A stretch of 5,899 nt of DNA. It comes from Pseudomonadota bacterium (GTDB lineage Bacteria > Pseudomonadota > Alphaproteobacteria > Acetobacterales > Acetobacteraceae). Shown here piece by piece: positions 1 to 5,899 of this stretch. The stretch lies in contig JAJYFW010000138.1 of assembly GCA_021785335.1 (NCBI GenBank), forward strand, positions 1-5,899. Reading direction: 5' to 3'. Both the position numbers and the translations under genes were made by a program. A model generated the notes under the pieces. The model saw nothing but the letters and a program-made list of their open reading frames with translations. It did no database searches and was not told where the DNA came from. Each line of letters starts with the position of its first letter. The first letter of the stretch is position 1.

Positions 1-1
1 C

Positions 2-904
2 GCCCCGTTCGACCCCGCGAGCACCTCGGTTGCCAACATCGCCGAACAGGGCCGGGCCCAGGCCGTTTTTGACGCGCACGGCGTCGTGCCGACCTATGTC
101 GTGGACTACCCGGTGGCGACCGATCCCGTTGCCGTCGCGCTGCTCGGCGCTTTCGCGCGGGCAGGCCGCTGCGAGATCGGCGCGCACCTGCATCCCTGGG
201 TCAACCCGCCGGACGACGGCATCAGGCCCATCACGCCCGCCATGTCCTATCCCGCCAATCTCGCCCCGGAGCAGGAGAGGGCGAAGCTCGCGGCGCTGAC
301 CGGCGCGATCGAGGCAAGCTTCGGCACCGCCCCCGTCGTCTACAAGGCGGGCCGCTATGGCATCGGCCCGGCGACCCCGGCGCTCCTCGCCTCGCTCGGC
401 TACCGCGTCGATGTCAGCGTCGTCCCGCACACGGATTTCTCCGCGGATGGTGGCCCGGATTTCCGCGGCGCGCCGGAAGGCCCTGTGGAACTCGCCTCCG
501 GGGTTGTGGAACTGCCGCTCTCGGTGCACTTCGTGGGTGCGATGGCCCGCCTCGGACCCACTTTGCACCCCCGCCTCGCCGGGCGGGCCGCGGCTCGGCT
601 GCGCCTGGCCGGCATCGCGGCCCGGCTCGGCCTGCTGGAACGGCTGCGACTCAGCCCGGAGGGGCACAGCCTCGCCGACATGCTGCGCCAGACGCGCGCG
701 GCGCTTGCCGCCGGCACGCGCGTGTTCATGCTCACCTATCACAGCTCGGCGCTGCTGCCCGGGGCTACCTCCTACGTCCGCGGCGCGGCGGAGCGCGACG
801 CCTTCGTCGCCACGATCGACGCCTATCTGCGCTTCTTCCTCGGCCCCGCCGGCGGGCGCGCCAGCACCGCCGCGCGGCTCGCCGAGGAACTGGCGGCGCC
901 TTGA
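2..904 (+). CDS. WalW-like polysaccharide deacetylase family protein (5' partial)
   Basis: The frame is open from the left edge and ends at TGA 902-904, giving 300 visible residues; the true start lies outside the window. A GTG at 86 is in frame, but the codons before it (APFDPASTSVANIAEQG...) read as conserved protein, so it is not the start. NodB/CE4-type deacetylases are metal-dependent hydrolases that remove N- or O-acetyl groups from sugars. Visible family-like motifs are GAHLHPW with a His-x-His pair at visible residues 62 and 64 (metal-binding motif), a KAGRYG segment around Arg118, and LTYHSS with His247 near the C-terminus (active-site His). The N-terminal metal-binding Asp motif would lie just upstream and cannot be checked. 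No membrane segment is evident in the visible part. Its stop overlaps the next gene by four bases, so the two are probably co-translated. It probably modifies a surface polysaccharide or its precursor; the substrate is unknown. The WalW resemblance is from recognition, not a search. Confidence 0.85.
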   Translation, partial: APFDPASTSVANIAEQGRAQAVFDAHGVVPTYVVDYPVATDPVAVALLGAFARAGRCEIGAHLHPWVNPPDDGIRPITPAMSYPANLAPEQERAKLAALTGAIEASFGTAPVVYKAGRYGIGPATPALLASLGYRVDVSVVPHTDFSADGGPDFRGAPEGPVELASGVVELPLSVHFVGAMARLGPTLHPRLAGRAAARLRLAGIAARLGLLERLRLSPEGHSLADMLRQTRAALAAGTRVFMLTYHSSALLPGATSYVRGAAERDAFVATIDAYLRFFLGPAGGRASTAARLAEELAAP

Positions 905-2631
905 GCGGCGGCAAGGCGCAGACCGGCAAAGTGCTGGTCCTTGGCGACGACACGCGCAGCTTCCTCGCCACTGTCCGCTCGCTCGGTCGCGCCGGGCTGA
1001 CGGTGCACGCGGCCCCGGCCAATTTCCGCTCGCCGTCGCTCGCCTCGCGCTACATCACCGCGATCCACGAGATCCCGCCCTGGATGGGCGACGGCTCCGC
1101 CTGGCTTGCGGCAATGCGGGCGCTGCTCGGCGCCGAGCGCTACGACCTCGTCATCCCCTGCAACGAAACGACGCTGCTGCCGCTCGCCCGCCACCGCGCG
1201 GAACTGGCCTCGCTGGCGCGCCTCGCGATCCCCGACGACGCGGCGATCGAGGCCCTGTTCGACAAGCAGGCGACGCGCACGCTCGCCGAACGCCTCGGCA
1301 TTCCCGTCGCTCCCGGCCGCGCCCTGCGCGCCGGCGAGCGTGCGGAAGAGGTGATCGCGGAACTCGGCGCGCCGGTGCTGGTCAAGCCGCGCCAGTCCTA
1401 CACGATCGAGCGTCTTGCCACGCGCGGCAAGGTGCAGGTCGCCGGGGACGCGCGCCAGCTTGCCGCGATCCTTGCCCGCGCGAAGCCCGGGGCCACCCTG
1501 GTCGAGGGCTTCTTCCCGGGCCGCGGTCTCGGCGTCTCCGTGCTCGCGTCCCGCGGCCGCGTGCTGCAGGCGTTCGAGCACCACCGCGTGCACGAGGAAG
1601 CAGGCAGCAGCTACTACCGCGTCAGCGCGCCACTCGCTGCGGACCTGCTCGCGGCCTGCGGCGCCATCATGGCGGCGCTCGACTACACCGGGCTCGCCAT
1701 GTTCGAGTTCCGCCGCAACGGAGCGGAGCGCTTCGTGCTGCTCGAGGTCAACGCCAGGCCCTGGGGCTCGATGCCGCTGCCGGTGGCGCTCGGCGTGGAT
1801 TTTCCCTACCGCTGGTACCGGCTCCTGGTCGCGGGCGAGGAGACCGGCTCCGTCTCATATCGGACGGGCGTGTACGGCCGAAACCTGCTGCCAGATCTCC
1901 GCTCCCTGCGCGCGACCCTGCAGGACCCGGGCCTCGGCACCGCGGCGCGCGCGCGCCTCGCGGCGACGTGGGCGCTGCGGCTGTTCCGTCCGCTCGCCGG
2001 GCGGGAGGTGCACGACGTCCTGGTGCGAGACGACCGGCGCCCCGCGCGCGCCGAGGCGGCCGCAGTGGGAAGGGAGGTCGCGATGCGCCTCAGGCGCCTC
2101 GTGCCGGGCGCGGAAAAACGCCGGGCGAGGCGCCTGGTCGCCACCCTGCGCGAGGCGCACGGAGCGCGCCAGCCAGGGTGCGCGCGCGTCGTCTTCGTCT
2201 GCCAGGGAAATATCTGCCGCAGCCCCTTCGCCGCTTCGCTCCTACGTTCGCTGCTCGATCGCGCGGTGCCCGCTGGCGGGCGCCTCGAGGTTGGCTCCGC
2301 CGGCATGATGCCGGCGCCGGACCGTCCCTCGCCGCCCGAAGCCATTGCCGAGGCGGCGGCACGGGGGATCGATCTCGCTTCGCACCGATCGGCCTGGCTG
2401 TCGCGCGCCGAGGCGGACGCGGCGACGCTGCTCGTGGTGTTCGACGAGATCAACCGCGCGGCGTTGCTCGACCGGCACCCGGGCGTGACGGCAAAAGTGC
2501 TCGGCCTGGGCGACCTCGCCGGTACCGGCGCCATCGCCGACCCCTGGGGCGGCGGGCCCGAAGCCTACCGGCGCGCCTACGATGCGATCACGCGGGCGGT
2601 GGATGCGCTCGCCGCCGAACTGCAACGATGA
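901..2631 (+). CDS. ATP-grasp ligase fused to low-molecular-weight protein tyrosine phosphatase
   Basis: A 576-residue two-domain protein. Residues about 10-300 resemble ATP-grasp carboligases: an N-terminal Rossmann-like part (VLVLGDDTRSF), a VLVKPR strand with Lys162 as probable nucleotide ligand, Glu269, and EVNARPWG with Glu282 and Asn284 as probable metal ligands. Such enzymes activate a carboxylate as an acyl phosphate and join it to an amine or similar nucleophile. After a basic, Arg- and Ala-rich linker (about 300-425), residues about 428-576 form an LMW-PTP domain: P-loop CQGNICRS with nucleophile Cys434 and Arg440, VGSAG, and general acid Asp547 in ADPWG. No cysteine follows Cys439, which argues against an ArsC-type arsenate reductase relay. 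The TTG start at 901 overlaps the previous stop (TTGA), with GAGGA at 884-888; GTG at 931 is a less likely alternative. Both catalytic sets look intact. Substrates are unknown; the context suggests glycan or capsule assembly. Confidence 0.85.
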   Translation: MSGGKAQTGKVLVLGDDTRSFLATVRSLGRAGLTVHAAPANFRSPSLASRYITAIHEIPPWMGDGSAWLAAMRALLGAERYDLVIPCNETTLLPLARHRAELASLARLAIPDDAAIEALFDKQATRTLAERLGIPVAPGRALRAGERAEEVIAELGAPVLVKPRQSYTIERLATRGKVQVAGDARQLAAILARAKPGATLVEGFFPGRGLGVSVLASRGRVLQAFEHHRVHEEAGSSYYRVSAPLAADLLAACGAIMAALDYTGLAMFEFRRNGAERFVLLEVNARPWGSMPLPVALGVDFPYRWYRLLVAGEETGSVSYRTGVYGRNLLPDLRSLRATLQDPGLGTAARARLAATWALRLFRPLAGREVHDVLVRDDRRPARAEAAAVGREVAMRLRRLVPGAEKRRARRLVATLREAHGARQPGCARVVFVCQGNICRSPFAASLLRSLLDRAVPAGGRLEVGSAGMMPAPDRPSPPEAIAEAAARGIDLASHRSAWLSRAEADAATLLVVFDEINRAALLDRHPGVTAKVLGLGDLAGTGAIADPWGGGPEAYRRAYDAITRAVDALAAELQR

Positions 2632-2636
2632 GGAGG
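2631..2636 (+). promoter_or_regulatory. Strong Shine-Dalgarno that decides the sulfotransferase start
   Basis: A perfect AGGAGG begins on the last base of the preceding TGA stop (2629-2631). It leaves six bases before TTG at 2643, which is near-ideal spacing. The ATG at 2637 touches it with no spacer, and the ATG at 2628 lies upstream of it with no visible site of its own. A ribosome terminating on the upstream gene would sit on this site, which favours coupled re-initiation. Confidence 0.6.
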
Positions 2637-2642
2637 ATGCCG

Positions 2643-3506
2643 TTGGATTCACCTCGACGCTATTCCGAGAGTGACGTGAACGGGCCCGAATTCGATCGGC
2701 CCCCGTTCGAAGGTGTGGCGCGCAAGCTCTTCATCTGTTCTTCGCCGCGCAGCGGCAGCTACATGCTCTGCCGCTACCTCATCGCCGCCGGGCTCGGCGT
2801 GCCGCACGAATATTTCAACCCGATCGTCATGCGCCCCATCGCCGAGCGGTTCGGCCTCGGCGAGACGGTCCGCGACCTCAAATGGGCATGGCGCGGGCGG
2901 CTGGCGCGGCTCGTTCAGCCCGTTCCGCCGGAGGTGGCCTTCCTCGAAGCCTATGGCGCCGAGTTGCGTCGCCGCCGCACCGCGGGCGGCGTTTTCGCCG
3001 CCAAAATTCACTACGGCCAATACGAGCGGGTGCTGGATAACAAGGTCGGGCACGAGCTGCTGCAGGGCGGGGTCTTCGTCAACCTGGTGCGCGACGACCT
3101 TCTCGGCCAAGCCATCTCGTTCCATGTCTCGAACCTGACCGGCCGGTGGAGCGTCGACGACGCCGTTACCACGGCGCCGGCGCGCGAACCGAATTATTTC
3201 GATCGCGATGCGATCGCAGCCTGCATCAGGGGCCTCGCCGACGAGGATCGCGGCTGGCGCGTCTTTTTCGCCCGCCATGGCATCCGTCCGCTGTTCGTTT
3301 CCTACGAATCCTTCCGCCTCGACCCCTGGCGCGACATTGACGCGATCGCGCGCGCGCTCGGCATTGACCCCGCCGCCCTGCCGCACGACTACGCGGAGCC
3401 CGACATGCCGGCGGAGTTCCCCTCCGACGTTCCAGACCGGCGCAAGATCCGCGAATTCTTCCTGCAGCGTGAGGGAAGGATCGTCCCCGGCGATCCGCCG
3501 AGCTGA
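2643..3506 (+). CDS. Stf0-type PAPS-dependent sulfotransferase
   Basis: Predicted to transfer sulfate from PAPS to a hydroxyl, probably of a sugar; the founding member, mycobacterial Stf0, sulfates trehalose. From TTG 2643 it has 287 residues, close to the family size of about 270. The 5'-phosphosulfate loop is SSPRSGS (residues 33-39), followed by GVPHEYF, where Glu56 matches the position of the proposed catalytic Glu of Stf0. Further on are AAKIHYGQ, resembling the family's GGKLMW segment, and VRDDLLGQAISF with Arg150 and Ser159 as likely 3'-phosphate contacts. There is no signal peptide or membrane segment, so it should be cytoplasmic. The start is uncertain: ATG 2628 (overlapping the previous stop as ATGA) and ATG 2637 are in frame and would add five or two residues. 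The frame stays open far upstream, but that part is a shadow of the preceding genes. Codons near the start end in A or T more often than in neighbouring genes. The acceptor is unknown. Confidence 0.85.
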   Translation: MDSPRRYSESDVNGPEFDRPPFEGVARKLFICSSPRSGSYMLCRYLIAAGLGVPHEYFNPIVMRPIAERFGLGETVRDLKWAWRGRLARLVQPVPPEVAFLEAYGAELRRRRTAGGVFAAKIHYGQYERVLDNKVGHELLQGGVFVNLVRDDLLGQAISFHVSNLTGRWSVDDAVTTAPAREPNYFDRDAIAACIRGLADEDRGWRVFFARHGIRPLFVSYESFRLDPWRDIDAIARALGIDPAALPHDYAEPDMPAEFPSDVPDRRKIREFFLQREGRIVPGDPPS

Positions 3507-3515
3507 CGCCCAACA

Positions 3516-3526
3516 GAGGGAAAGGG
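3516..3526 (+). promoter_or_regulatory. Ribosome binding site of the glycosyltransferase gene
   Basis: Two purine-rich runs, GAGGG (3516-3520) and AAGGG (3522-3526), lie in the 24-base gap before ATG 3531. Spacing is about 10 and 4 bases respectively. They support the ATG at 3531 as the start. Confidence 0.55.
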
Positions 3527-3530
3527 AACG

Positions 3531-4460
3531 ATGCCGCTGTTCTCGGTGCTGATGCCCACCCGCAACCGTGCGGCGCTGTTCGCGTTGGCGCTCGGCTCGG
3601 TACTCAGCCAGGAATGCCGCGACCTCGAGGTGGTCGTGGTGGATGACGGCTCCGACGAGGCGGACGCCGCGCAATGCCGGGCGCTGTGCCAGGCCGACGC
3701 GAGAGTTCGCCTGCTGGTCTTGCCGCGGCGCTCGCGCGGCCACGGCCAGAGTTACGCTCTCAACGAAGGTGCCGAGGCCGCCCAGGGCCGCTACCTCTGC
3801 TTCCTCGACGATGACGATTCCTGGACCGATTCGGGCCACCTCGCCCGCGTCAGCCGGCTGCTCGCGCAGGCGCGGACGCCGCCGGACCTGGTGCTCTGCA
3901 ACCAGCAGGCGTTCCGCGCTGGGGAGCCGCTGGGGCGGACGGTGTGGATCGAGGATCTGGAGCCGCGGCTGCACCGCTCCCCCGACCCGCTGGGCGCCTA
4001 CACGGTCACCGCCGAGGAACTGCTCGGCTGCCAGGCGCATTGCCACGTCAACACCACAATCGTGCGTCGCGAGTTCTACCTCGCCCTGGGGGGCTTCGAG
4101 GAAGGCCTGCGCTACGAATGCGACCGCGACTTCTACCTGCGCGCCATCGACCAGGCGACCTCGATCCGCTTCCTCCCGCAAGTGGTCGCCCGCCACAACG
4201 TTCCGGACCCGAAAGCGGGCACCGCCATGTCCACCACGCTCTCCGAGCTCTCGCGCCGCCTCTACCAGCTGCGCGTGTTCGACCGCGCGGCGACCGGCTC
4301 CACGCGCCCCGCGCTGCGCCGCTACGCGCTGCGCCAGCGCACCTACACGCTCGCCCATGTCGCGGCCGCCGCGGCGGCGGCTGGCCACCGCGACAGCGCC
4401 CGCCTCTATGCGCGCGAGGCGCGGCTCGCGCGCCTGCTCACCCTGCTGGGCCGCCTCTGA
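3531..4460 (+). CDS. Family 2 (GT-A fold) glycosyltransferase
   Basis: A 309-residue protein that should transfer a sugar from a nucleotide-activated donor to a growing glycan or other acceptor. It opens with FSVLMPTRNR, the classic GT2 first strand, then VVVDDGSDE (Asp38-Asp39, nucleotide binding), GHGQSYALNEG, and FLDDDDSW (Asp93-Asp96), which carries the metal-binding DxD. ALGGFEEGLRYECDRDFYLR follows, with Asp198 and Asp200 in the place of the usual ED catalytic-base region; Cys197 sits where Glu is more common. The region after about residue 225 is helical-looking and Arg/Ala-rich, with seven alanines in a row near 275-285. There are no membrane segments, so it is a soluble or peripheral cytoplasmic enzyme rather than a processive synthase. 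It starts 24 bases after the sulfotransferase and its stop overlaps the dgt start, so it is part of the same transcription unit. Donor and acceptor cannot be told from sequence. Confidence 0.9.
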   Translation: MPLFSVLMPTRNRAALFALALGSVLSQECRDLEVVVVDDGSDEADAAQCRALCQADARVRLLVLPRRSRGHGQSYALNEGAEAAQGRYLCFLDDDDSWTDSGHLARVSRLLAQARTPPDLVLCNQQAFRAGEPLGRTVWIEDLEPRLHRSPDPLGAYTVTAEELLGCQAHCHVNTTIVRREFYLALGGFEEGLRYECDRDFYLRAIDQATSIRFLPQVVARHNVPDPKAGTAMSTTLSELSRRLYQLRVFDRAATGSTRPALRRYALRQRTYTLAHVAAAAAAAGHRDSARLYAREARLARLLTLLGRL

Positions 4461-5617
4461 TGCGCCCCCCGCTGCAGCCTTGGGCGGTCCGCCCGGAAAC
4501 CGCGCGCGGGCGCCTGCACGAGGAGCCGGAAAGCCGCACCCGCTCGCCCTGGCAGCGCGACCGCGACCGCATCGTGCACAGCTCCGCCTTCCGCAAGCTC
4601 CAGTACAAGACCCAGGTCTTCGTCAACCACGAGGGCGATTTCTTCCGCACCCGCCTCACCCACAGCCTGGAGGTGGCACAGGTCGCCCGCTCGCTCGCGC
4701 GCGCACTGGGCCTCGACGAGGATCTCACGGAGACGCTGGCGCTCGCCCACGATCTCGGCCACCCGCCCTTCGGCCACGCCGGCGAGGAGGCGCTCGCGGG
4801 CATGATGGCGCCGCACGGCGGCTTCGACCACAACGCGCAGTCGTTACGTATCGTCACCTTGCTGGAGAGCCGCTACGCCGGCTGGGACGGCCTCAACCTC
4901 AGCTGGGAGACGCTGGAGGGGCTCGCCAAGCACAACGGCCCGCTGCGTGACCCGCCGCCCTACGTTTTGGAATACGACCGCCGCCACAAGCTCGAGCTCA
5001 ACACCTACGCCTCCGCCGAGGCACAGGTCGCCTCGCTCGCCGACGACATCGCCTATACCAGCCACGACATCGACGACGGGCTGCGCGCGCGCCTCTTCGC
5101 CGTCGAGGACCTGGCGCACCTGCCCGTGGTCGGCTCCGCGCTTGCCGAGGCACGTCACGCCAGCCTCGACATGCCGCCCCCAAGACTGCGCCACGAGACC
5201 ATCCGCCGCGTCGTCAACGCCATGGTCGAGGACGTGCTGGCTGAAACCACGGCGAGGCTCACGAAACTTGCCCCCAGGAATTCCGACGCCGTCCGCCGCG
5301 CGAAGCGCCCGGTCGTCGCCTTCACCCCCGCGATGGCCGAGGCGCGTGCCGCTATCCGCGACTTCCTGTTCAGCCGCATGTACCGACACTGGCGCGTCGT
5401 GCGCATGACCACCAAGGCCAAGCGCCTCACCGCGGAACTCTTCTCCCTGCTCTCCGGCGACCCGCGCATGCTTCCCGACGACTGGCGCGCCCGGGCCGGC
5501 GAGCCCGGCGGCACCGACCGCGCCGCACTCGCCGTCTGCGACTACGTTGCAGGCATGACGGACCGCTTCGCCGCCGACGAACACCGCCGCCTCACGGACC
5601 TCTCCGTGCGCAGCTAG
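4460..5617 (+). CDS. dgt: Deoxyguanosinetriphosphate triphosphohydrolase-like protein (HD domain)
   Basis: dGTPases cleave dNTPs, classically dGTP, to the deoxynucleoside and triphosphate, affecting dNTP pools. The 385 residues fit the shorter bacterial dGTPase-like class. It has the N-terminal signature [14 protein letters not shown] and [12 protein letters not shown], then the HD metal site: THSLEV (His68), [12 protein letters not shown] (His97-Asp98) and [11 protein letters not shown] (Asp195/Asp196). [19 protein letters not shown] and the C-terminal [11 protein letters not shown] segment are also typical. All metal ligands appear intact. ATG 4460 shares one base with the glycosyltransferase stop (TGATG), and no good Shine-Dalgarno precedes it, which points to translational coupling. 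In-frame codons upstream of 4460 are a shadow of the glycosyltransferase. It is cytoplasmic and mechanistically unrelated to glycan assembly. 'Like' is kept because many members have unproven or broader dNTP specificity. Confidence 0.95.
   Translation: MRPPLQPWAVRPETARGRLHEEPESRTRSPWQRDRDRIVHSSAFRKLQYKTQVFVNHEGDFFRTRLTHSLEVAQVARSLARALGLDEDLTETLALAHDLGHPPFGHAGEEALAGMMAPHGGFDHNAQSLRIVTLLESRYAGWDGLNLSWETLEGLAKHNGPLRDPPPYVLEYDRRHKLELNTYASAEAQVASLADDIAYTSHDIDDGLRARLFAVEDLAHLPVVGSALAEARHASLDMPPPRLRHETIRRVVNAMVEDVLAETTARLTKLAPRNSDAVRRAKRPVVAFTPAMAEARAAIRDFLFSRMYRHWRVVRMTTKAKRLTAELFSLLSGDPRMLPDDWRARAGEPGGTDRAALAVCDYVAGMTDRFAADEHRRLTDLSVRS
5614..5617. other. CTAG shared by two convergent stop codons
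   Basis: The palindrome CTAG holds TAG of dgt on the + strand (5615-5617) and TAG of the GMC oxidoreductase on the minus strand (5616-5614). The genes therefore overlap tail to tail by four bases, and no intergenic space is left for a shared terminator. Confidence 0.9.
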
Positions 5618-5898
5618 CCGGCGAGCAACAGGTCCGCCGCCTTCTCGGCGATCATGATCACGGCGGCGTTGGTATTGCCGGAAACCACCGTCGGCATCAC
5701 CGAGGCATCCGCCACGCGCAGCCGCTCGATCCCGTGCACCCGCAGCTGCGGATCGACCACGGAGGTCGGGTGGTGCCCCATCATGCAGGTGCTGGTCGGG
5801 TGGAACGTGGTGCCGGAGGTCTTCTGCACGTGTTCCAGCAACGCCTCGTCGCCGTCGGTGTCGGCCCCGGGCATGTACGGCGCCTCCACGAAGCGCGC
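5614..5898 (-). CDS. GMC-family FAD-dependent oxidoreductase, C-terminal part (5' partial)
   Basis: Ninety-four C-terminal codons read leftwards from the right edge to TAG at 5616-5614. GMC enzymes (choline dehydrogenase, AlkJ-type alcohol dehydrogenases, glucose oxidase) use FAD to oxidise alcohols. The fragment carries the GMC C-terminal signature: [12 protein letters not shown] with the likely catalytic His at visible residue 33, [23 protein letters not shown], and [17 protein letters not shown] with the likely second active-site residue Asn77. A GTG at 5889 is in frame, but family members extend several hundred residues further upstream and the codons before it (ARF) continue the frame, so it is not the start. 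The FAD-binding N-terminus is outside the window, and substrate cannot be assigned. Its opposite orientation suggests it is not part of the glycan operon. Confidence 0.92.
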   Translation of the reverse strand, partial: ARFVEAPYMPGADTDGDEALLEHVQKTSGTTFHPTSTCMMGHHPTSVVDPQLRVHGIERLRVADASVMPTVVSGNTNAAVIMIAEKAADLLLAG

Positions 5899-5899
5899 C

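Noticed and set aside
823..1593. A 256-codon minus-strand open frame opposite the ATP-grasp region.
   Set aside because: Antisense shadow of conserved ATP-grasp coding sequence, with no motif of its own.
2185..2631. Reading the C-terminal phosphatase domain as an arsenate reductase (ArsC).
   Set aside because: The thioredoxin-coupled ArsC relay needs extra downstream cysteines, and none occur after Cys439. No other arsenic-resistance gene is present.
357..2642. An open frame continuing some 2.3 kb upstream of the sulfotransferase, giving an apparent 1049-residue protein.
   Set aside because: The upstream part is Arg/Ala/Pro-rich and lies out of frame over two genes with clear domain motifs. 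Long stop-free shadow frames are expected at this GC content. Only the part from about 2643 shows family motifs.
4359..4383. GCC/GCG-rich repeat-like run that could be a structural element.
   Set aside because: It simply encodes a run of alanines in the glycosyltransferase C-terminus.
2649..4388. A 579-codon minus-strand open frame opposite the sulfotransferase and glycosyltransferase.
   Set aside because: No recognisable domain; its composition is that of an antisense shadow of GC-rich genes, and both + strand genes are well supported.
3944..4459. In-frame extension upstream of dgt inside the glycosyltransferase gene.
   Set aside because: The sequence is low-complexity Arg/Pro/Ala out of frame with the glycosyltransferase; dGTPase homology starts just after ATG 4460.
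4844..5584. A 246-codon minus-strand open frame opposite dgt.
   Set aside because: dgt is unambiguous on the + strand; the antisense frame is Gly/Val/Ala-rich with no family motif.

Overview
This is a very GC-rich, fully coding stretch, most likely from an alphaproteobacterium. The main evidence is the roughly 385-residue dGTPase-like protein, whose HD-domain sequence looks alphaproteobacterial, together with heavy use of G/C-ending codons. The assignment is by recognition of sequence style and was not checked against any database.

Layout: five genes run head to tail on the + strand with almost no spacing, and a sixth lies convergent at the right edge. In order they are (1) the 3' part of a WalW-like polysaccharide deacetylase (2-904, start outside the window); (2) a two-domain protein joining an ATP-grasp ligase to a C-terminal low-molecular-weight protein tyrosine phosphatase (901-2631); (3) a Stf0-type PAPS-dependent sulfotransferase (about 2643-3506); (4) a family 2 glycosyltransferase (3531-4460); (5) a deoxyguanosinetriphosphate triphosphohydrolase-like protein, dgt (4460-5617); and (6) on the minus strand, the C-terminal 94 codons of a GMC-family FAD-dependent oxidoreductase (5614-5898).

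Genes 1 to 4 look like part of an operon that builds and decorates a cell-surface or secreted glycan. The glycosyltransferase would add a sugar, the deacetylase would remove acyl groups, and the sulfotransferase would add sulfate. The ATP-grasp part would form an amide or similar bond, with the phosphatase domain possibly acting in regulation. The chemistry of each family is established knowledge; the shared pathway and its product are inferred from adjacency. dgt is a housekeeping-type nucleotide enzyme that appears translationally coupled to the end of this operon. The GMC gene is on the opposite strand and is probably unrelated.

The most notable item is the ATP-grasp/phosphatase fusion inside a sulfated-glycan cassette. 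No RNA genes, mobile elements, CRISPR arrays, clear promoters or terminators were found. The longest stretch without a gene is about 24 bases, unless the sulfotransferase start is disputed.
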